A stretch of DNA of 64,000 bases from Polaribacter sp. KT25b. Its GTDB lineage: Bacteria; Bacteroidota; Bacteroidia; Flavobacteriales; Flavobacteriaceae. Under the pieces are notes generated by a model. That model worked only from the letters and a program-made list of their open reading frames with translations. It was not told the origin of the DNA and ran no database searches. Numbering within the stretch: the first letter of the stretch is position 1; each line of letters begins with the position of its first letter. The stretch lies in contig NZ_LT629752.1 in assembly GCF_900105145.1 (NCBI RefSeq), forward strand, positions 1,584,001 through 1,648,000, read 5' to 3'. The position numbers were made by a program, and so were the translations under genes. This document shows positions 7,424 to 16,495 of this stretch, one piece after another.

Positions 7424-9088
7424 TTAGTTTATAGATTTAATTTCACCTTTTTCTAAGGTAATTATTTGATTACATTTTGTTCTCCAACTTTTTTTACTGC
7501 TTACTACAATTAAAGCCCAAGGTTGTTTAGGATCTGTTAAATAGCCAATTATTTTTACAGTTTCCTCTAAATTAAATTGATCTAAAGGATCTTCTAAAAT
7601 CATAATTTTTGGTTGCTTTATGATAGCTCTAGCTAAAATTATTTTTTTAGCTATTGTATATGACATTTGTTTACCTTCTGGATATAAAATTGTTTCTAAA
7701 CCTTTAGACTGTTCTTTTAAAAATTGAGTTAATCCAACAACTTCTAAAGCATTAAATATAATTTCGTCTTTTATAGATTTGTTTCCAAAAACAAGGTTAT
7801 CTCTAATAGAACCTTCAAAAGGTGATTCTTCTGAAAGTGATAAACCAAGTTGTGATCTGTAATGATTTAAATGTAAGCTTTTTAATGATAAATTATTTAC
7901 ATAAATGTTTCCAGAAATAGGTTCTATAACTCCAGAAATTAAGCGTAATAAACTAGATTTACCAGCACCACTTTCTCCCATAATTAAAATCCTACTTTGG
8001 GGTTTAATAGTTAAAGATAAATTCTTGATAATATGTTTTTCTTTATTTTCAACACCATAAGAAACCGCATCTAATTCTACTGTTAATCCATTTTTAAAAA
8101 TAGGTCTTTCTCCTTTTTGAGATTCTAATTTTTTATCAACAACTTGTCCTAATTTTTCTATGGATGTTAGCACATCATAAAAAGATTCTAACCCAATTAT
8201 TAATTTTTCTACAGATTGAATTACCAAAAGAATAATGATTTCTGCAGCAACAAATTGCCCAATATTCATTTCTTGATTTAATACCAAAGCGCCACCAATT
8301 AATAACAGACTTGCAGTTACAATTACTTTAAAACTAATCATTTGCATGAATTGTAAAATCAAAATTCTAAAATGATTTTCTCTAGCTTCTAAGTATTTAT
8401 TAACTAAATTATCATTTTTAGACATTGCCAAATTAGTGTTTCCAGAAATTTTAAAACTAACAACAGTTCTTGCAACTTCTTGAATCCAATGGGCAACTTT
8501 GTATTTTATTTTAGATTCCATTAAGCTGGTTTCTAAACCTCTTTGTGCAGTAAATTTAAAAACAATATAAATTAACATCAGTAAAAGAATGCCAAAAATG
8601 ATAAAAAAAGGATGATAAAATGATAATAAAATCAATGCAAAAATAATTTGTAATAAAGCTGTTGGTACATCAATTAAGAGTTTAGATAAACCTTTCTGAA
8701 TTGTTAATGTATCAAAAAAACGATTTGCTAATTCTGGTGGATAATAATCGCGCAATTCGTTCATTTTAATTTTAGGAAAACGATAACTAAATTCAAAAGA
8801 AGCTCTTGTAAAAATTCTTTGTTGTATGGATTCTATAATTCTTAACTGCATTAATTGTAAAGCTCCAGAAAAAAGAACCCCAATTGTTACAATAATTACT
8901 AAAATGATCCAAGATGTAGAAATTTGTGCACCTTGTATTAGGTTTATAATTGATTGAATTCCAAGAGGTAAAGATAAAGCTACAATTCCGCCAAAAATAG
9001 CATAATAAAAAATTTGAAAAATATCTCTTTTCTCTAATTTTAACAACTCTATAAATCGTTGCCAAGGAGTTAATTGATTTTTAGCCAT
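7424..9088 (-). CDS. ABC exporter with degenerate nucleotide-binding domain
   Basis: 554 residues: a transmembrane domain of about six helices (residues 20-310) fused to an ATPase domain. Walker A GESGAGKS (371-378) is intact. The other motifs are altered. The signature LSGGQ is replaced by MSYTI (475-479). Walker B ends ILED instead of LLDE, so the Asp and the catalytic Glu are exchanged. The H-loop position reads VVSSKK with no His. The Q-loop region (LGLSLSEES) has no Gln. ATP binding is likely but efficient hydrolysis doubtful. There is no C39 peptidase domain. Neighbours (TetR, HlyD, TolC) indicate export across both membranes; the substrate is unknown. Confidence 0.88.
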   Translation of the reverse strand: MAKNQLTPWQRFIELLKLEKRDIFQIFYYAIFGGIVALSLPLGIQSIINLIQGAQISTSWIILVIIVTIGVLFSGALQLMQLRIIESIQQRIFTRASFEFSYRFPKIKMNELRDYYPPELANRFFDTLTIQKGLSKLLIDVPTALLQIIFALILLSFYHPFFIIFGILLLMLIYIVFKFTAQRGLETSLMESKIKYKVAHWIQEVARTVVSFKISGNTNLAMSKNDNLVNKYLEARENHFRILILQFMQMISFKVIVTASLLLIGGALVLNQEMNIGQFVAAEIIILLVIQSVEKLIIGLESFYDVLTSIEKLGQVVDKKLESQKGERPIFKNGLTVELDAVSYGVENKEKHIIKNLSLTIKPQSRILIMGESGAGKSSLLRLISGVIEPISGNIYVNNLSLKSLHLNHYRSQLGLSLSEESPFEGSIRDNLVFGNKSIKDEIIFNALEVVGLTQFLKEQSKGLETILYPEGKQMSYTIAKKIILARAIIKQPKIMILEDPLDQFNLEETVKIIGYLTDPKQPWALIVVSSKKSWRTKCNQIITLEKGEIKSIN

Positions 9089-9090
9089 AA

Positions 9091-9762
9091 TTATTTTAAT
9101 ATTTTAGTAACTAAATGTATGAAAAAATTTGTTGGAGTTTCTTCATTTTTACAACTTGTTATTGAAGGAAAATGTTCGAACAAAAAATGTTGATGTAAAC
9201 TTCCTTCTAGAATAGTACTTGCTAAACTTAAACCATATTTATAATCTGGTTTTACAGCAATTATCATTTGCTCTAATCTAGCAATTAAACGTTTGTAGAT
9301 TTCAAAATATCCTTCTTTATTTTCTATATCAACTTCTTTAGTTAAATAAGATTTAAAACTTTCATTAACAATAATTCTGTATAGTAAAGGTTCGTTAATA
9401 TGTGAGAATTTACTATCAACTTTTATGGTTCTTGTAACAATTAAAATTGCTGTTTTTAACTTTTCTAAATCATTAGAAATGCTAAATGTTTCAATAACTA
9501 ATTGATATTCTATCCAAGCCCAATACCAAGAAGACAAATATAAAAGCAATTTATGTTTACTCTCAAAATATCTATAAATAGAGCTTTCGTTAGAGCCAAT
9601 TTTAGTTCCTAATTTTTTAAAAGTAAAATTTTCGAATCCAATTTCATTTATCAATATAATGCTTTGTTCTATAATTCTCTGTCCTAAATTTGAAGTTTCT
9701 GGATCCTTGATAAATATTTTATCAGGCACAGAAATTTTAAGTACGGATAATAAATCTTTCAT
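9091..9762 (-). CDS. TetR/AcrR family regulator of the export operon
   Basis: 223 residues. An N-terminal extension of about 25 residues precedes the TetR DNA-binding domain: ILINEIGFENFTFKKLGTKI then ESSIYRYFESKHKLLLYL (roughly residues 33-75), which matches the helix-turn-helix with the conserved YRYF. The C-terminal ligand-binding domain is not classifiable. It is the first gene of the operon, two bases upstream of the ABC gene, so it is probably autoregulatory. Palindromes directly upstream overlap its promoter. Confidence 0.9.
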   Translation of the reverse strand: MKDLLSVLKISVPDKIFIKDPETSNLGQRIIEQSIILINEIGFENFTFKKLGTKIGSNESSIYRYFESKHKLLLYLSSWYWAWIEYQLVIETFSISNDLEKLKTAILIVTRTIKVDSKFSHINEPLLYRIIVNESFKSYLTKEVDIENKEGYFEIYKRLIARLEQMIIAVKPDYKYGLSLASTILEGSLHQHFLFEHFPSITSCKNEETPTNFFIHLVTKILK

Positions 9763-9781
9763 TTTAAAATCATTTAAGTTG

Positions 9782-9822
9782 CAAATATAATAGTATTACT
9801 ATTAAGTATTAGTATTAATACT
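9782..9822 (-). promoter_or_regulatory. Promoter and probable TetR operator of the export operon
   Basis: On the minus strand TATATTTG (9789-9782) is a perfect -7 box 20 bases before the TetR start codon. Directly upstream lie two palindromes: TAGTATTACTA (9791-9801, odd-length perfect) and AGTATTAATACT (9811-9822, 12-base perfect), spaced 20 bases centre to centre. Their position between the -7 and -33 regions suits an autorepressor operator. Confidence 0.55.
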
Positions 9823-9884
9823 TTTATTTAATGATTATTTAACATAAATTATATTAAATTAATTAAAATATCTTTTTAAAATAT

Positions 9885-9892
9885 TATATTTG
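9885..9892 (+). promoter_or_regulatory. -7 box TATATTTG of the cold-shock-domain gene
   Basis: Perfect TAnnTTTG match. The start codon is at 10011, so the transcript would carry an untranslated leader of roughly 110 bases, which is long for this organism and reminiscent of the leaders of cold-shock mRNAs. Confidence 0.55.
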
Positions 9893-10010
9893 TAGTCAAT
9901 AAGACAGAATACACTTCACACATTAAACAAGTTAAATAAGTTTGATTTTGAATTTCGGTTAAGTATTTTATCTTACCAGAATATTAATTTAAAAACAGTA
10001 GTAGATATTA

Positions 10011-10463
10011 ATGGCAAAATCGCAACAAACATTTAGTAAGAGTGAAAAAGAAAAAAAACGTTTAAAAAAACGTTTGGATAAACAAAAGAAAATGGAAGCT
10101 AGAAAAGCTGAAAAAGAAGAAAATGGAACTTCTGGAATTCAGTTTGCTTATGTAGATCATAACGGAAATTTAACCGATACTCCACCAGATCCAGATTTAA
10201 AAGTAGAATATGAATTAGAAGATATTCAAATTTCTGTTACTAAAAAAGAAGATTTACCAGAAGAAGACCCAGTGAGAAAAGGTAAAGTTTCTTTCTTTGA
10301 TTCTTCTAAAGGATTTGGGTTTATTATTGATACAGAAAACAACGAAAAATATTTTACACACATTAGTGGTATCATTGATGAAATTACAGAAAACGATAAA
10401 GTTTCTTTTGAATTAGAAAAAGGAATGCGTGGTTTAAATGCAGTAAAAGTTAAGAAAATTTAA
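10011..10463 (+). CDS. Cold-shock-domain protein with basic N-terminal extension
   Basis: 150 residues. The first 40 are highly charged (lysine-rich helices, KEKKRLKKRLDKQKK), a linker follows, and a C-terminal cold-shock domain occupies about residues 88-150. The nucleic-acid motifs are KGFGFI (100-105, RNP1) and YFTHIS (114-119, RNP2, replacing the usual VFVHFS). The family binds single-stranded RNA or DNA and acts as an RNA chaperone. Longer basic-tailed versions of this type are common in Flavobacteriia. The gene stands alone between its own long leader and a strong terminator. Confidence 0.9.
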   Translation: MAKSQQTFSKSEKEKKRLKKRLDKQKKMEARKAEKEENGTSGIQFAYVDHNGNLTDTPPDPDLKVEYELEDIQISVTKKEDLPEEDPVRKGKVSFFDSSKGFGFIIDTENNEKYFTHISGIIDEITENDKVSFELEKGMRGLNAVKVKKI

Positions 10464-10481
10464 TCACTTATTTACATATTA

Positions 10482-10517
10482 TAAAAAAAATCCTTCTCTA
10501 TAGAAGGATTTTTTTTA
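10482..10517. terminator. Rho-independent terminator after the cold-shock gene
   Basis: Stem AATCCTTCT (10489-10497) pairs with AGAAGGATT (10502-10510) around a four-base loop. It is flanked by an A-run on the left and a T-run on the right, so it could work in either direction; only the plus-strand gene needs it. Confidence 0.9.
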
Positions 10518-10551
10518 TGAATTTTTTTACAACCTATTAAGAAATATTTTT

Positions 10552-11367
10552 ATGGATAATAAAATTGATACTTATAATAAAATTGCCGATTATAAAGATG
10601 TTAAAATTGAAAAGTTTGATGTAAATAAGAGGTACACAAAACCTCATAAGCACAATAAATATTTAGAAATTGTATATTTTATTAAAGGTTCTGGTTATCA
10701 TCATGTAGATTTAAAAAGTTATAAAATAAAACCTTCAACTATTTTTTTTATTAAAAGAGATGAAGTTCATCATTGGGAAATAACAACCAAACCCAAAGGA
10801 TATGTTATTATTATAAAAGAGGTTTTTTTAGAAAAAACCTTAGATAAATTTATTAATTATCAGTTATTAAAACTACAACAAAAATCAAAAATTAAGGCTA
10901 CTAAAAATGATGTTTCATTAAAAGCACTCTTTAAAGCATTAACTTGGGAAAAACAACAACAAGTAATAAATAAAGAAGCCATTGAAGGCGGATTAAAAGC
11001 TTTACTTTCTAAATTAGTAGATTATGCAAATATTGAAAAAGTAGAAACTACAAATTTAGTATTACAATTTGCAGACTGTTTATCACAAGCACTAAAAAAT
11101 AATGTACAATTTTATGCGGATAAATTAAATACTACACCTCAAAATTTAAATGTAATTTGTAGAAAAGAATATAATAAATCGGCATCAGATATTATAGCAG
11201 ATCATATTATTAAAGAGATTAAAAGACGCTTATTGTATACTAATGAAACAATTAGCGATATTGCTTACAGTTTAGAGTTTAATGATGCTTCTAATTTTAC
11301 AAAATATTTTAAACGTTATACAGGAGAAACTCCAAAACAATTTAAAATAAAAAACAAAACATCTTAA
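10552..11367 (+). CDS. AraC family transcriptional regulator
   Basis: 271 residues. The N-terminal half is a cupin-type sensor domain (KPHKHNKYLEIVYFIKGSG, then IFFIKRDEVHHWEI). The C-terminal hundred residues hold the double helix-turn-helix, including YADKLNTTPQNLN and ISDIAYSLEFNDASNFTKYF followed by GETPKQFK, the standard AraC ending. It lies 195 bases upstream of a TonB-dependent receptor on the same strand and may control it; the ligand is unknown. It follows a terminator, so it must have its own promoter. Confidence 0.9.
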   Translation: MDNKIDTYNKIADYKDVKIEKFDVNKRYTKPHKHNKYLEIVYFIKGSGYHHVDLKSYKIKPSTIFFIKRDEVHHWEITTKPKGYVIIIKEVFLEKTLDKFINYQLLKLQQKSKIKATKNDVSLKALFKALTWEKQQQVINKEAIEGGLKALLSKLVDYANIEKVETTNLVLQFADCLSQALKNNVQFYADKLNTTPQNLNVICRKEYNKSASDIIADHIIKEIKRRLLYTNETISDIAYSLEFNDASNFTKYFKRYTGETPKQFKIKNKTS

Positions 11368-11412
11368 ACCGTAAAATTTTCAAATAAACCATTTTAATAG
11401 TAAACTCTAAAT

Positions 11413-11420
11413 TACTTTTG
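11413..11420 (+). promoter_or_regulatory. -7 box TACTTTTG of the TonB-dependent receptor gene
   Basis: Matches TAnnTTTG 141 bases upstream of the receptor start codon at 11562 and 46 bases after the AraC stop. It implies an untranslated leader of about 135 bases. Confidence 0.5.
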
Positions 11421-11561
11421 TAAGGAATTATTTAAAAGTTTTTTTAGGATGCTTTATCTTTTTGTGAAATCAATAATAAAACAACCAATTAAACTTTTAC
11501 ATTTATTTAATCTAACCACATTATAATGTAATTAACTTAAAACTAATTAAAACGTATTTCA

Positions 11562-14078
11562 ATGAATTTAAAAAAAAATGTATTTTTATTACTGGCATTT
11601 ATTGTAAGTCAGTTTACTGTAGCTCAAATTAGCGGTAAAATTGTAGATTCAGGAGACAATTATCCGTTAGAATATGCATCTGTAGCTTTGTATCAAACAA
11701 ATAACAAAGCACTTGTAACAGGTGTTGTAACTAATTTTGAGGGTTTATTTTCTTTTACTGATGTAAAACCAGGAAACTATTATATAGAAGCTTCTTTTAT
11801 TGGTTATCAAGTAAAAACAATTACATCAATTGTTATCAATAAAAAGGGAGAGAAAAAAGATATAGGAACATTAACATTAGTTTTAGGCTCTGGAAATCAG
11901 TTGAATGAAGTTGTTGTAAAATCAGAAAAAAGTGCTGTTATACATAAAATTGACCGTCAAGTTTTTGATACAAAAAAATACCAAAGTACTGTTGGAGGAA
12001 ATGCTGTAGATGTTGTAAAAAATTTACCTTCTGTAACTGTTGATGGTTTAGGAGAAATTAGCGTTCGTGGTAGTAAAGGTTTTTCAGTTTTAATTAATGG
12101 CAAACCAACGCAAGGAGATGCAAGTGCAATTTTAGCGCAATTACCGGCAAATGCTATAGAAAGTATAGAGTTAATAACTGCGCCTTCTGCAAAATATGAT
12201 CCAGAAGGAAAAGGTGGAATCTTAAATATCATCACCAAAAAAGGAGCAATTAACGGAACTTTTGCGCAAGTTAATGTTAGAGGAGGTTTTCCTGCAATTG
12301 AAGATTATGATACAAAAGTAGCATCAAAAAGATACGGAATTGACGCTACTATTAATAAAAGAACAGATAATTGGAATCTTTCTTTTGGCGCAAGCTATCA
12401 AAGAAATGACAAGTCTGGGAGAAGAGAAGGAGATATGTTTATTGTAAATCAAGCAGAAAATAAAACTACTTTTTTGCCTTCGGATGGTGAGCGTAGTTTT
12501 GATGAAGTTACTTATAATGGTAGATTTAATGTAGATTATACGCCAAATAAATCAGATTCTTATTCTTTAGGTCTTTTTGCTGGGAAACGTACAAAAGAAC
12601 GTTTGGCGGATATTGTTTATTATGATAATCATTCAATTTCTCCAATTGGTGGTTCTACAAGAGATTATACTTTTGCATATTACAATCATAATTTAAGAAT
12701 CAGAAAAGGAGATTTTGCTTTAGGTAGTTTCGATTATGCGCATAAGTTTAATAATGAATCTAAAATATCAACATCAGTTTTATATGAATATACTTTTTTA
12801 GGAGGTCCAACAGAAAATGATAATTTAGGACATCCTGATAACAATATTGTATATCAAAAAGAATACAATACAAATGATAATCCTTTATATGGTGCTCGTT
12901 TTAATTTAGATTATCTGTGGAAACCTTTTTCTTTTGGAACTTTAGAAACAGGTTATCAATATAGAGATTTAGATCATACAGGTAAATTTGTGTATGAAAG
13001 AGATGGTGTTCAAGTTGATGAATTTTCTAGTGATGTTAGCTTAAAAAGAAGTATTCATGCTGGTTACGCGCAAATTACAGGTTCTAAAAGTAAATGGGAT
13101 TATGCAGCAGGTTTACGTTTAGAAGCTATGGATAGAACCTATAAAGAAGCTTTACAAAGCGAAACTACAGAAAACGTTTATGATTATGATTTTGTAAAAT
13201 TATTTCCTTCAGCGTCTTTACAATATAAAATTGATGATAAAACAAATATAAAAACGGCTTATAGTAAAAGAGTAGAGCGCACAACTACTTTTATGATGAA
13301 TAGTTTTGCAGAACGTGAACATTCAGAAGTTTTTGAACAAGGAGATAATACCTTGTTGCCAGAATTTATAGATTTAGTAGAGTTAGGAATTACTAAAAAG
13401 CTAAAAGGAGGAAATTCGATATATGCAACCGCATATTTTAGACATGTAAATAATGTTATAAATCGTGTAAATACGTTGGCTTATGAAGCAAATGGCGCTG
13501 TAATAGACAGTATTATTAATAGAGTCTATTCTAATGTTGGTAAAAGTAAATCTATTGGTTTAGAAGTTGGTGCAACAATTAAACCAACAAGTAATTGGTC
13601 TAATTCTATTGGTGCAAATGTGTATAATTATGTAATTGATGGTATTTTAAATTTTAAACATAGAGATGGAGTAGAAAGAAATTATGATATTGATTCTAAA
13701 TCTACTATTTATTCTTTTAATGTAAATTCTACTTATAATTTTTGGAAAAATGCTTCTTTGCAATTTACCTTTAATTATTTATCTGATAGAAATACAGCTA
13801 TGGGAGAAGATTCTCGTTTTTATTCACCAAACTTAACATTTATAAAAAAGTTTATGGATGACAAATTAACAGCAACATTACAATGGCAAAATATAGATAT
13901 GGGTTTATTAAATACCAATGAGCAACGTATTTCAACATCAAGACCAGATCAATTTTATACCACAACAAACTATGTGTATGAAGTAGATATGGTTTCGTTA
14001 AACCTTTCTTATACGTTTAATGCAGCTAAAAATAAATCGAAATTTATTGATAGTGAATTTGGGAAGAGAGAGTTTTAA
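11562..14078 (+). CDS. TonB-dependent receptor / outer membrane beta-barrel protein
   Basis: 838 residues. The signal peptide ends at VAQ (about residue 21). A carboxypeptidase-regulatory-like beta-sandwich (about 22-105, starting ISGKIVDSGDNYPLEYASV) follows, then a plug domain (about 120-225; VVDVVKNLPSVTVDGLGEISVRG and IESIELITAPSAKYDPEGKGGILNI are recognisable in pieces), then a large barrel of the Bacteroidetes outer membrane beta-barrel family. It imports a ligand across the outer membrane using TonB energy. No SusD partner is adjacent, which argues against a glycan-uptake locus; iron-chelate, peptide or other substrates are possible. The AraC gene upstream is a candidate regulator. Confidence 0.9.
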   Translation: MNLKKNVFLLLAFIVSQFTVAQISGKIVDSGDNYPLEYASVALYQTNNKALVTGVVTNFEGLFSFTDVKPGNYYIEASFIGYQVKTITSIVINKKGEKKDIGTLTLVLGSGNQLNEVVVKSEKSAVIHKIDRQVFDTKKYQSTVGGNAVDVVKNLPSVTVDGLGEISVRGSKGFSVLINGKPTQGDASAILAQLPANAIESIELITAPSAKYDPEGKGGILNIITKKGAINGTFAQVNVRGGFPAIEDYDTKVASKRYGIDATINKRTDNWNLSFGASYQRNDKSGRREGDMFIVNQAENKTTFLPSDGERSFDEVTYNGRFNVDYTPNKSDSYSLGLFAGKRTKERLADIVYYDNHSISPIGGSTRDYTFAYYNHNLRIRKGDFALGSFDYAHKFNNESKISTSVLYEYTFLGGPTENDNLGHPDNNIVYQKEYNTNDNPLYGARFNLDYLWKPFSFGTLETGYQYRDLDHTGKFVYERDGVQVDEFSSDVSLKRSIHAGYAQITGSKSKWDYAAGLRLEAMDRTYKEALQSETTENVYDYDFVKLFPSASLQYKIDDKTNIKTAYSKRVERTTTFMMNSFAEREHSEVFEQGDNTLLPEFIDLVELGITKKLKGGNSIYATAYFRHVNNVINRVNTLAYEANGAVIDSIINRVYSNVGKSKSIGLEVGATIKPTSNWSNSIGANVYNYVIDGILNFKHRDGVERNYDIDSKSTIYSFNVNSTYNFWKNASLQFTFNYLSDRNTAMGEDSRFYSPNLTFIKKFMDDKLTATLQWQNIDMGLLNTNEQRISTSRPDQFYTTTNYVYEVDMVSLNLSYTFNAAKNKSKFIDSEFGKREF

Positions 14079-14098
14079 GTTAGTGTTTATTTAAAATA

Positions 14099-14134
14099 AA
14101 AAATCCTTCAAGTCTTAATTTGAAGGATTTTTTT
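14099..14134. terminator. Bidirectional terminator between the receptor gene and aroB
   Basis: Perfect 11-base stem: AAATCCTTCAA (14101-14111) with TTGAAGGATTT (14120-14130), eight-base loop, A-run before and T-run after. It serves the convergent receptor and aroB genes. Confidence 0.9.
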
Positions 14135-14182
14135 ATGAATTTTAGTTTTGTTTCTTTTTTTTTTGTTTCTGATTTATTATTT

Positions 14183-15241
14183 CTACAAATTGTAAAACTC
14201 CATACTTTCAATAATCAATTCTTCAGAAACTTTACAGTCTAATTTATAGTCTTCAAAATCATTTAGTAAAACAAAGTTAACTTGTCCGTTTACGTTTTTC
14301 TTATCGTGTTTTAATAAATCCATAATAGCAGTAAAATCTTCTTTTAAAAGAGTTGTTTTATTATAGATTGATAAAATTACTTCTTTAACATCAGAAACTT
14401 TGTCTGAAGGAAAACCTAATAATTTTGATGATATATAACATTCACAAACCATCCCAATTGCAATAGCTTCTCCATGCGTTAAGGTTTCTTTGTCTTCAGA
14501 TTCTAGGTAAAAAGACTCAATTGCGTGCCCTAAAGTATGTCCGAAATTTAGAATTTTACGCAGATTTTTTTCTTTGGGATCTTGCAGAACAACTTCGTTT
14601 TTTATCTCTACAGATCTAAATATTAAATCATTGATATTTAAATTTTTATTATTCTTTATCTCGTTAAATAGTTTAACATCATAAGTGATGCCATATTTTA
14701 TAATTTCTGCGGTTCCAGACTTAATTTCTCTATCTGTAACTGTCGTTAAATAGTCTGTATCTACAATCACCATTTGTGGATTCGTAAACAAACCAATTTG
14801 GTTTTTTAACACGCCTAAATCAACACCTGTTTTTCCTCCAACAGAAGCATCAACCATTGATAATAATGTTGTTGGTATGTTTACAAAATCAATTCCGCGT
14901 TTAAAACAAGAAGCCACAAAACCACCTAAATCCGTAATAACGCCACCGCCCAAAGTAATTAAAATGCTTTTTCTATCGCCGCCTAATTCTGTAATTGCAT
15001 TCCAAACGCCAATACAAGTTTCTAGATTTTTATTGATTTCTCCAGATTCAATTTCTATAACTTCAATTCTTTTATCCGTAGTTAAATTAGGAATAAATTT
15101 AGGATAACAATGCTCAAAAGTATTCTCATCAACTAAAATAAAAATAGTAGAATAGTTTTTTGCATCAATCAATTTAGATAATTCTTGGTAACTATCTTTT
15201 TGAAAATGAACAGGATATGTAACTGCTTGTATGGTTTTCAT
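14183..15241 (-). CDS. aroB: 3-dehydroquinate synthase
   Basis: 352 residues, the normal length. It converts DAHP to 3-dehydroquinate, step two of the shikimate pathway, using NAD+ and a divalent metal in the cytoplasm. Visible motifs are LGGGVITDLGGFVAS (NAD-binding loop), PTTLLSMVDASVGGKTGVD (substrate and metal-binding region) and LNFGHTLGHAIES, with the metal-binding histidines. The gene is single and divergent from proline dehydrogenase, with only 90 bases between the two start codons, so their promoters must overlap. Confidence 0.96.
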   Translation of the reverse strand: MKTIQAVTYPVHFQKDSYQELSKLIDAKNYSTIFILVDENTFEHCYPKFIPNLTTDKRIEVIEIESGEINKNLETCIGVWNAITELGGDRKSILITLGGGVITDLGGFVASCFKRGIDFVNIPTTLLSMVDASVGGKTGVDLGVLKNQIGLFTNPQMVIVDTDYLTTVTDREIKSGTAEIIKYGITYDVKLFNEIKNNKNLNINDLIFRSVEIKNEVVLQDPKEKNLRKILNFGHTLGHAIESFYLESEDKETLTHGEAIAIGMVCECYISSKLLGFPSDKVSDVKEVILSIYNKTTLLKEDFTAIMDLLKHDKKNVNGQVNFVLLNDFEDYKLDCKVSEELIIESMEFYNL

Positions 15242-15302
15242 TTGTAAAATTATTGAGAGTGCAAATTAAAAATAAAATATTCAATTATTACCATTCAATA
15301 GT

Positions 15303-15310
15303 TATATTTG
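15303..15310 (+). promoter_or_regulatory. -7 box TATATTTG of the proline dehydrogenase gene
   Basis: Perfect TAnnTTTG match 21 bases upstream of the start codon at 15332, in the short divergent region shared with aroB. Confidence 0.6.
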
Positions 15311-15331
15311 TTTAAGATAAAATGATATTCA

Positions 15332-16495
15332 ATGAAACTTTTTGATAACACAGAAGTTGCTTTCGCTTTAAAATCAGATTCACAATTAGAACGCGCTTAT
15401 TTTTTGTTTAGAATGATTCAAAATCAACCAATGGTAAGAATTGGTAGTGCTGTAACTAATTTTGCATTAAAGGCCCATTTGCCAATAGAAGGTTTAATTC
15501 GTTCTACAGTTTTTGATCATTTTTGTGGCGGAGTTACAGAAGAAGATTGTTTGCCAATTATAGATAATATGTATAACAATGGTAGTGTGCATAGTGTTTT
15601 AGATTATTCGGTAGAAGGTAAGGATAAAGAAATAAGCTTTGATGGTGCTTTAGAAAAAATTTTAAAAATTATTAATTTTTGCGAAGAAAAAAAAGGAATA
15701 CCTTTTGCAGTTTTTAAACCATCAGGATTTGGACGTTTTGCATTATATCAAAAAATATCAGAAGGGAAAAAATTAAATTCTGATGAGCAAGAAGAATGGA
15801 ATAGAGTAGTAGGTCGTTTTCATAAAGTTTGTAAAGTGGCATTACAAAAAGATGTTCCATTATTAATTGATGCCGAAGAAAGTTGGATGCAAAAAGCTGC
15901 AGATGAATTAATTGACGAGTTAATGGAAACTTATAATAAAGAAAAAGCCATTGTCTTTAATACGTTACAAATGTATAGACATGACAGAATGGATTATCTA
16001 AAATCTTTACATCTAAAAGCAAAAGAAAAAGGTTTTTATATTGGTATAAAAGTTGTTCGTGGTGCTTACATGGAAAAAGAGCGTGAAAGAGCAGAAGAAA
16101 AAGGATATCCATCGCCAATTTGTGAAAATAAAAATGCCACAGATATCAATTATGATGCGGCTATTAGATACTTAATGGAACATCCAAAAATGGCTTTATT
16201 TGCAGGTACTCATAATGAGGATAGCTCTTATTTAGTGATGGACTTAGCTAAGAAATACAATATAAAAGAAAACGACAATCGACTTTGGTTTGGTCAATTA
16301 TTTGGTATGAGCGATCATATTAGTTACAATTTAGCAAGTAAAGGTTATAATGTGGCTAAATATCTACCATTTGGGCCTGTAAGAGATGTTATGCCTTATT
16401 TAATTAGAAGAGCAGAAGAAAATACTTCTGTTGCAGGACAAACAAGCAGAGAATTAAATCTGTTAAAAACTGAACGCAAACGTAGAAAGTTATAA
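15332..16495 (+). CDS. Proline dehydrogenase (FAD-dependent TIM barrel)
   Basis: 387 residues, a monofunctional enzyme that oxidises proline to pyrroline-5-carboxylate with FAD. Recognisable blocks are FAVFKPSGFGRFALYQ, IDAEESWMQ, YIGIKVVRGAYMEKERERA (flavin-binding strand and loop), FAGTHNEDSS and FGQLFGMSDHISYNLA followed by KYLPFGPV. No P5C dehydrogenase domain is attached and none lies in the window. The stop codon overlaps the ATG of the next small gene by one base (TAATG), so the two are translationally coupled. Confidence 0.93.
   Translation: MKLFDNTEVAFALKSDSQLERAYFLFRMIQNQPMVRIGSAVTNFALKAHLPIEGLIRSTVFDHFCGGVTEEDCLPIIDNMYNNGSVHSVLDYSVEGKDKEISFDGALEKILKIINFCEEKKGIPFAVFKPSGFGRFALYQKISEGKKLNSDEQEEWNRVVGRFHKVCKVALQKDVPLLIDAEESWMQKAADELIDELMETYNKEKAIVFNTLQMYRHDRMDYLKSLHLKAKEKGFYIGIKVVRGAYMEKERERAEEKGYPSPICENKNATDINYDAAIRYLMEHPKMALFAGTHNEDSSYLVMDLAKKYNIKENDNRLWFGQLFGMSDHISYNLASKGYNVAKYLPFGPVRDVMPYLIRRAEENTSVAGQTSRELNLLKTERKRRKL

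Noticed and set aside
11957..12238. Minus-strand open frame inside the TonB-dependent receptor gene
   Set aside because: Antisense shadow without start signals or recognisable protein.
11562..14078. Polysaccharide utilisation locus (SusC)
   Set aside because: No SusD partner, glycoside hydrolase or sulfatase gene adjoins it, and the barrel looks like the shorter outer membrane beta-barrel family.
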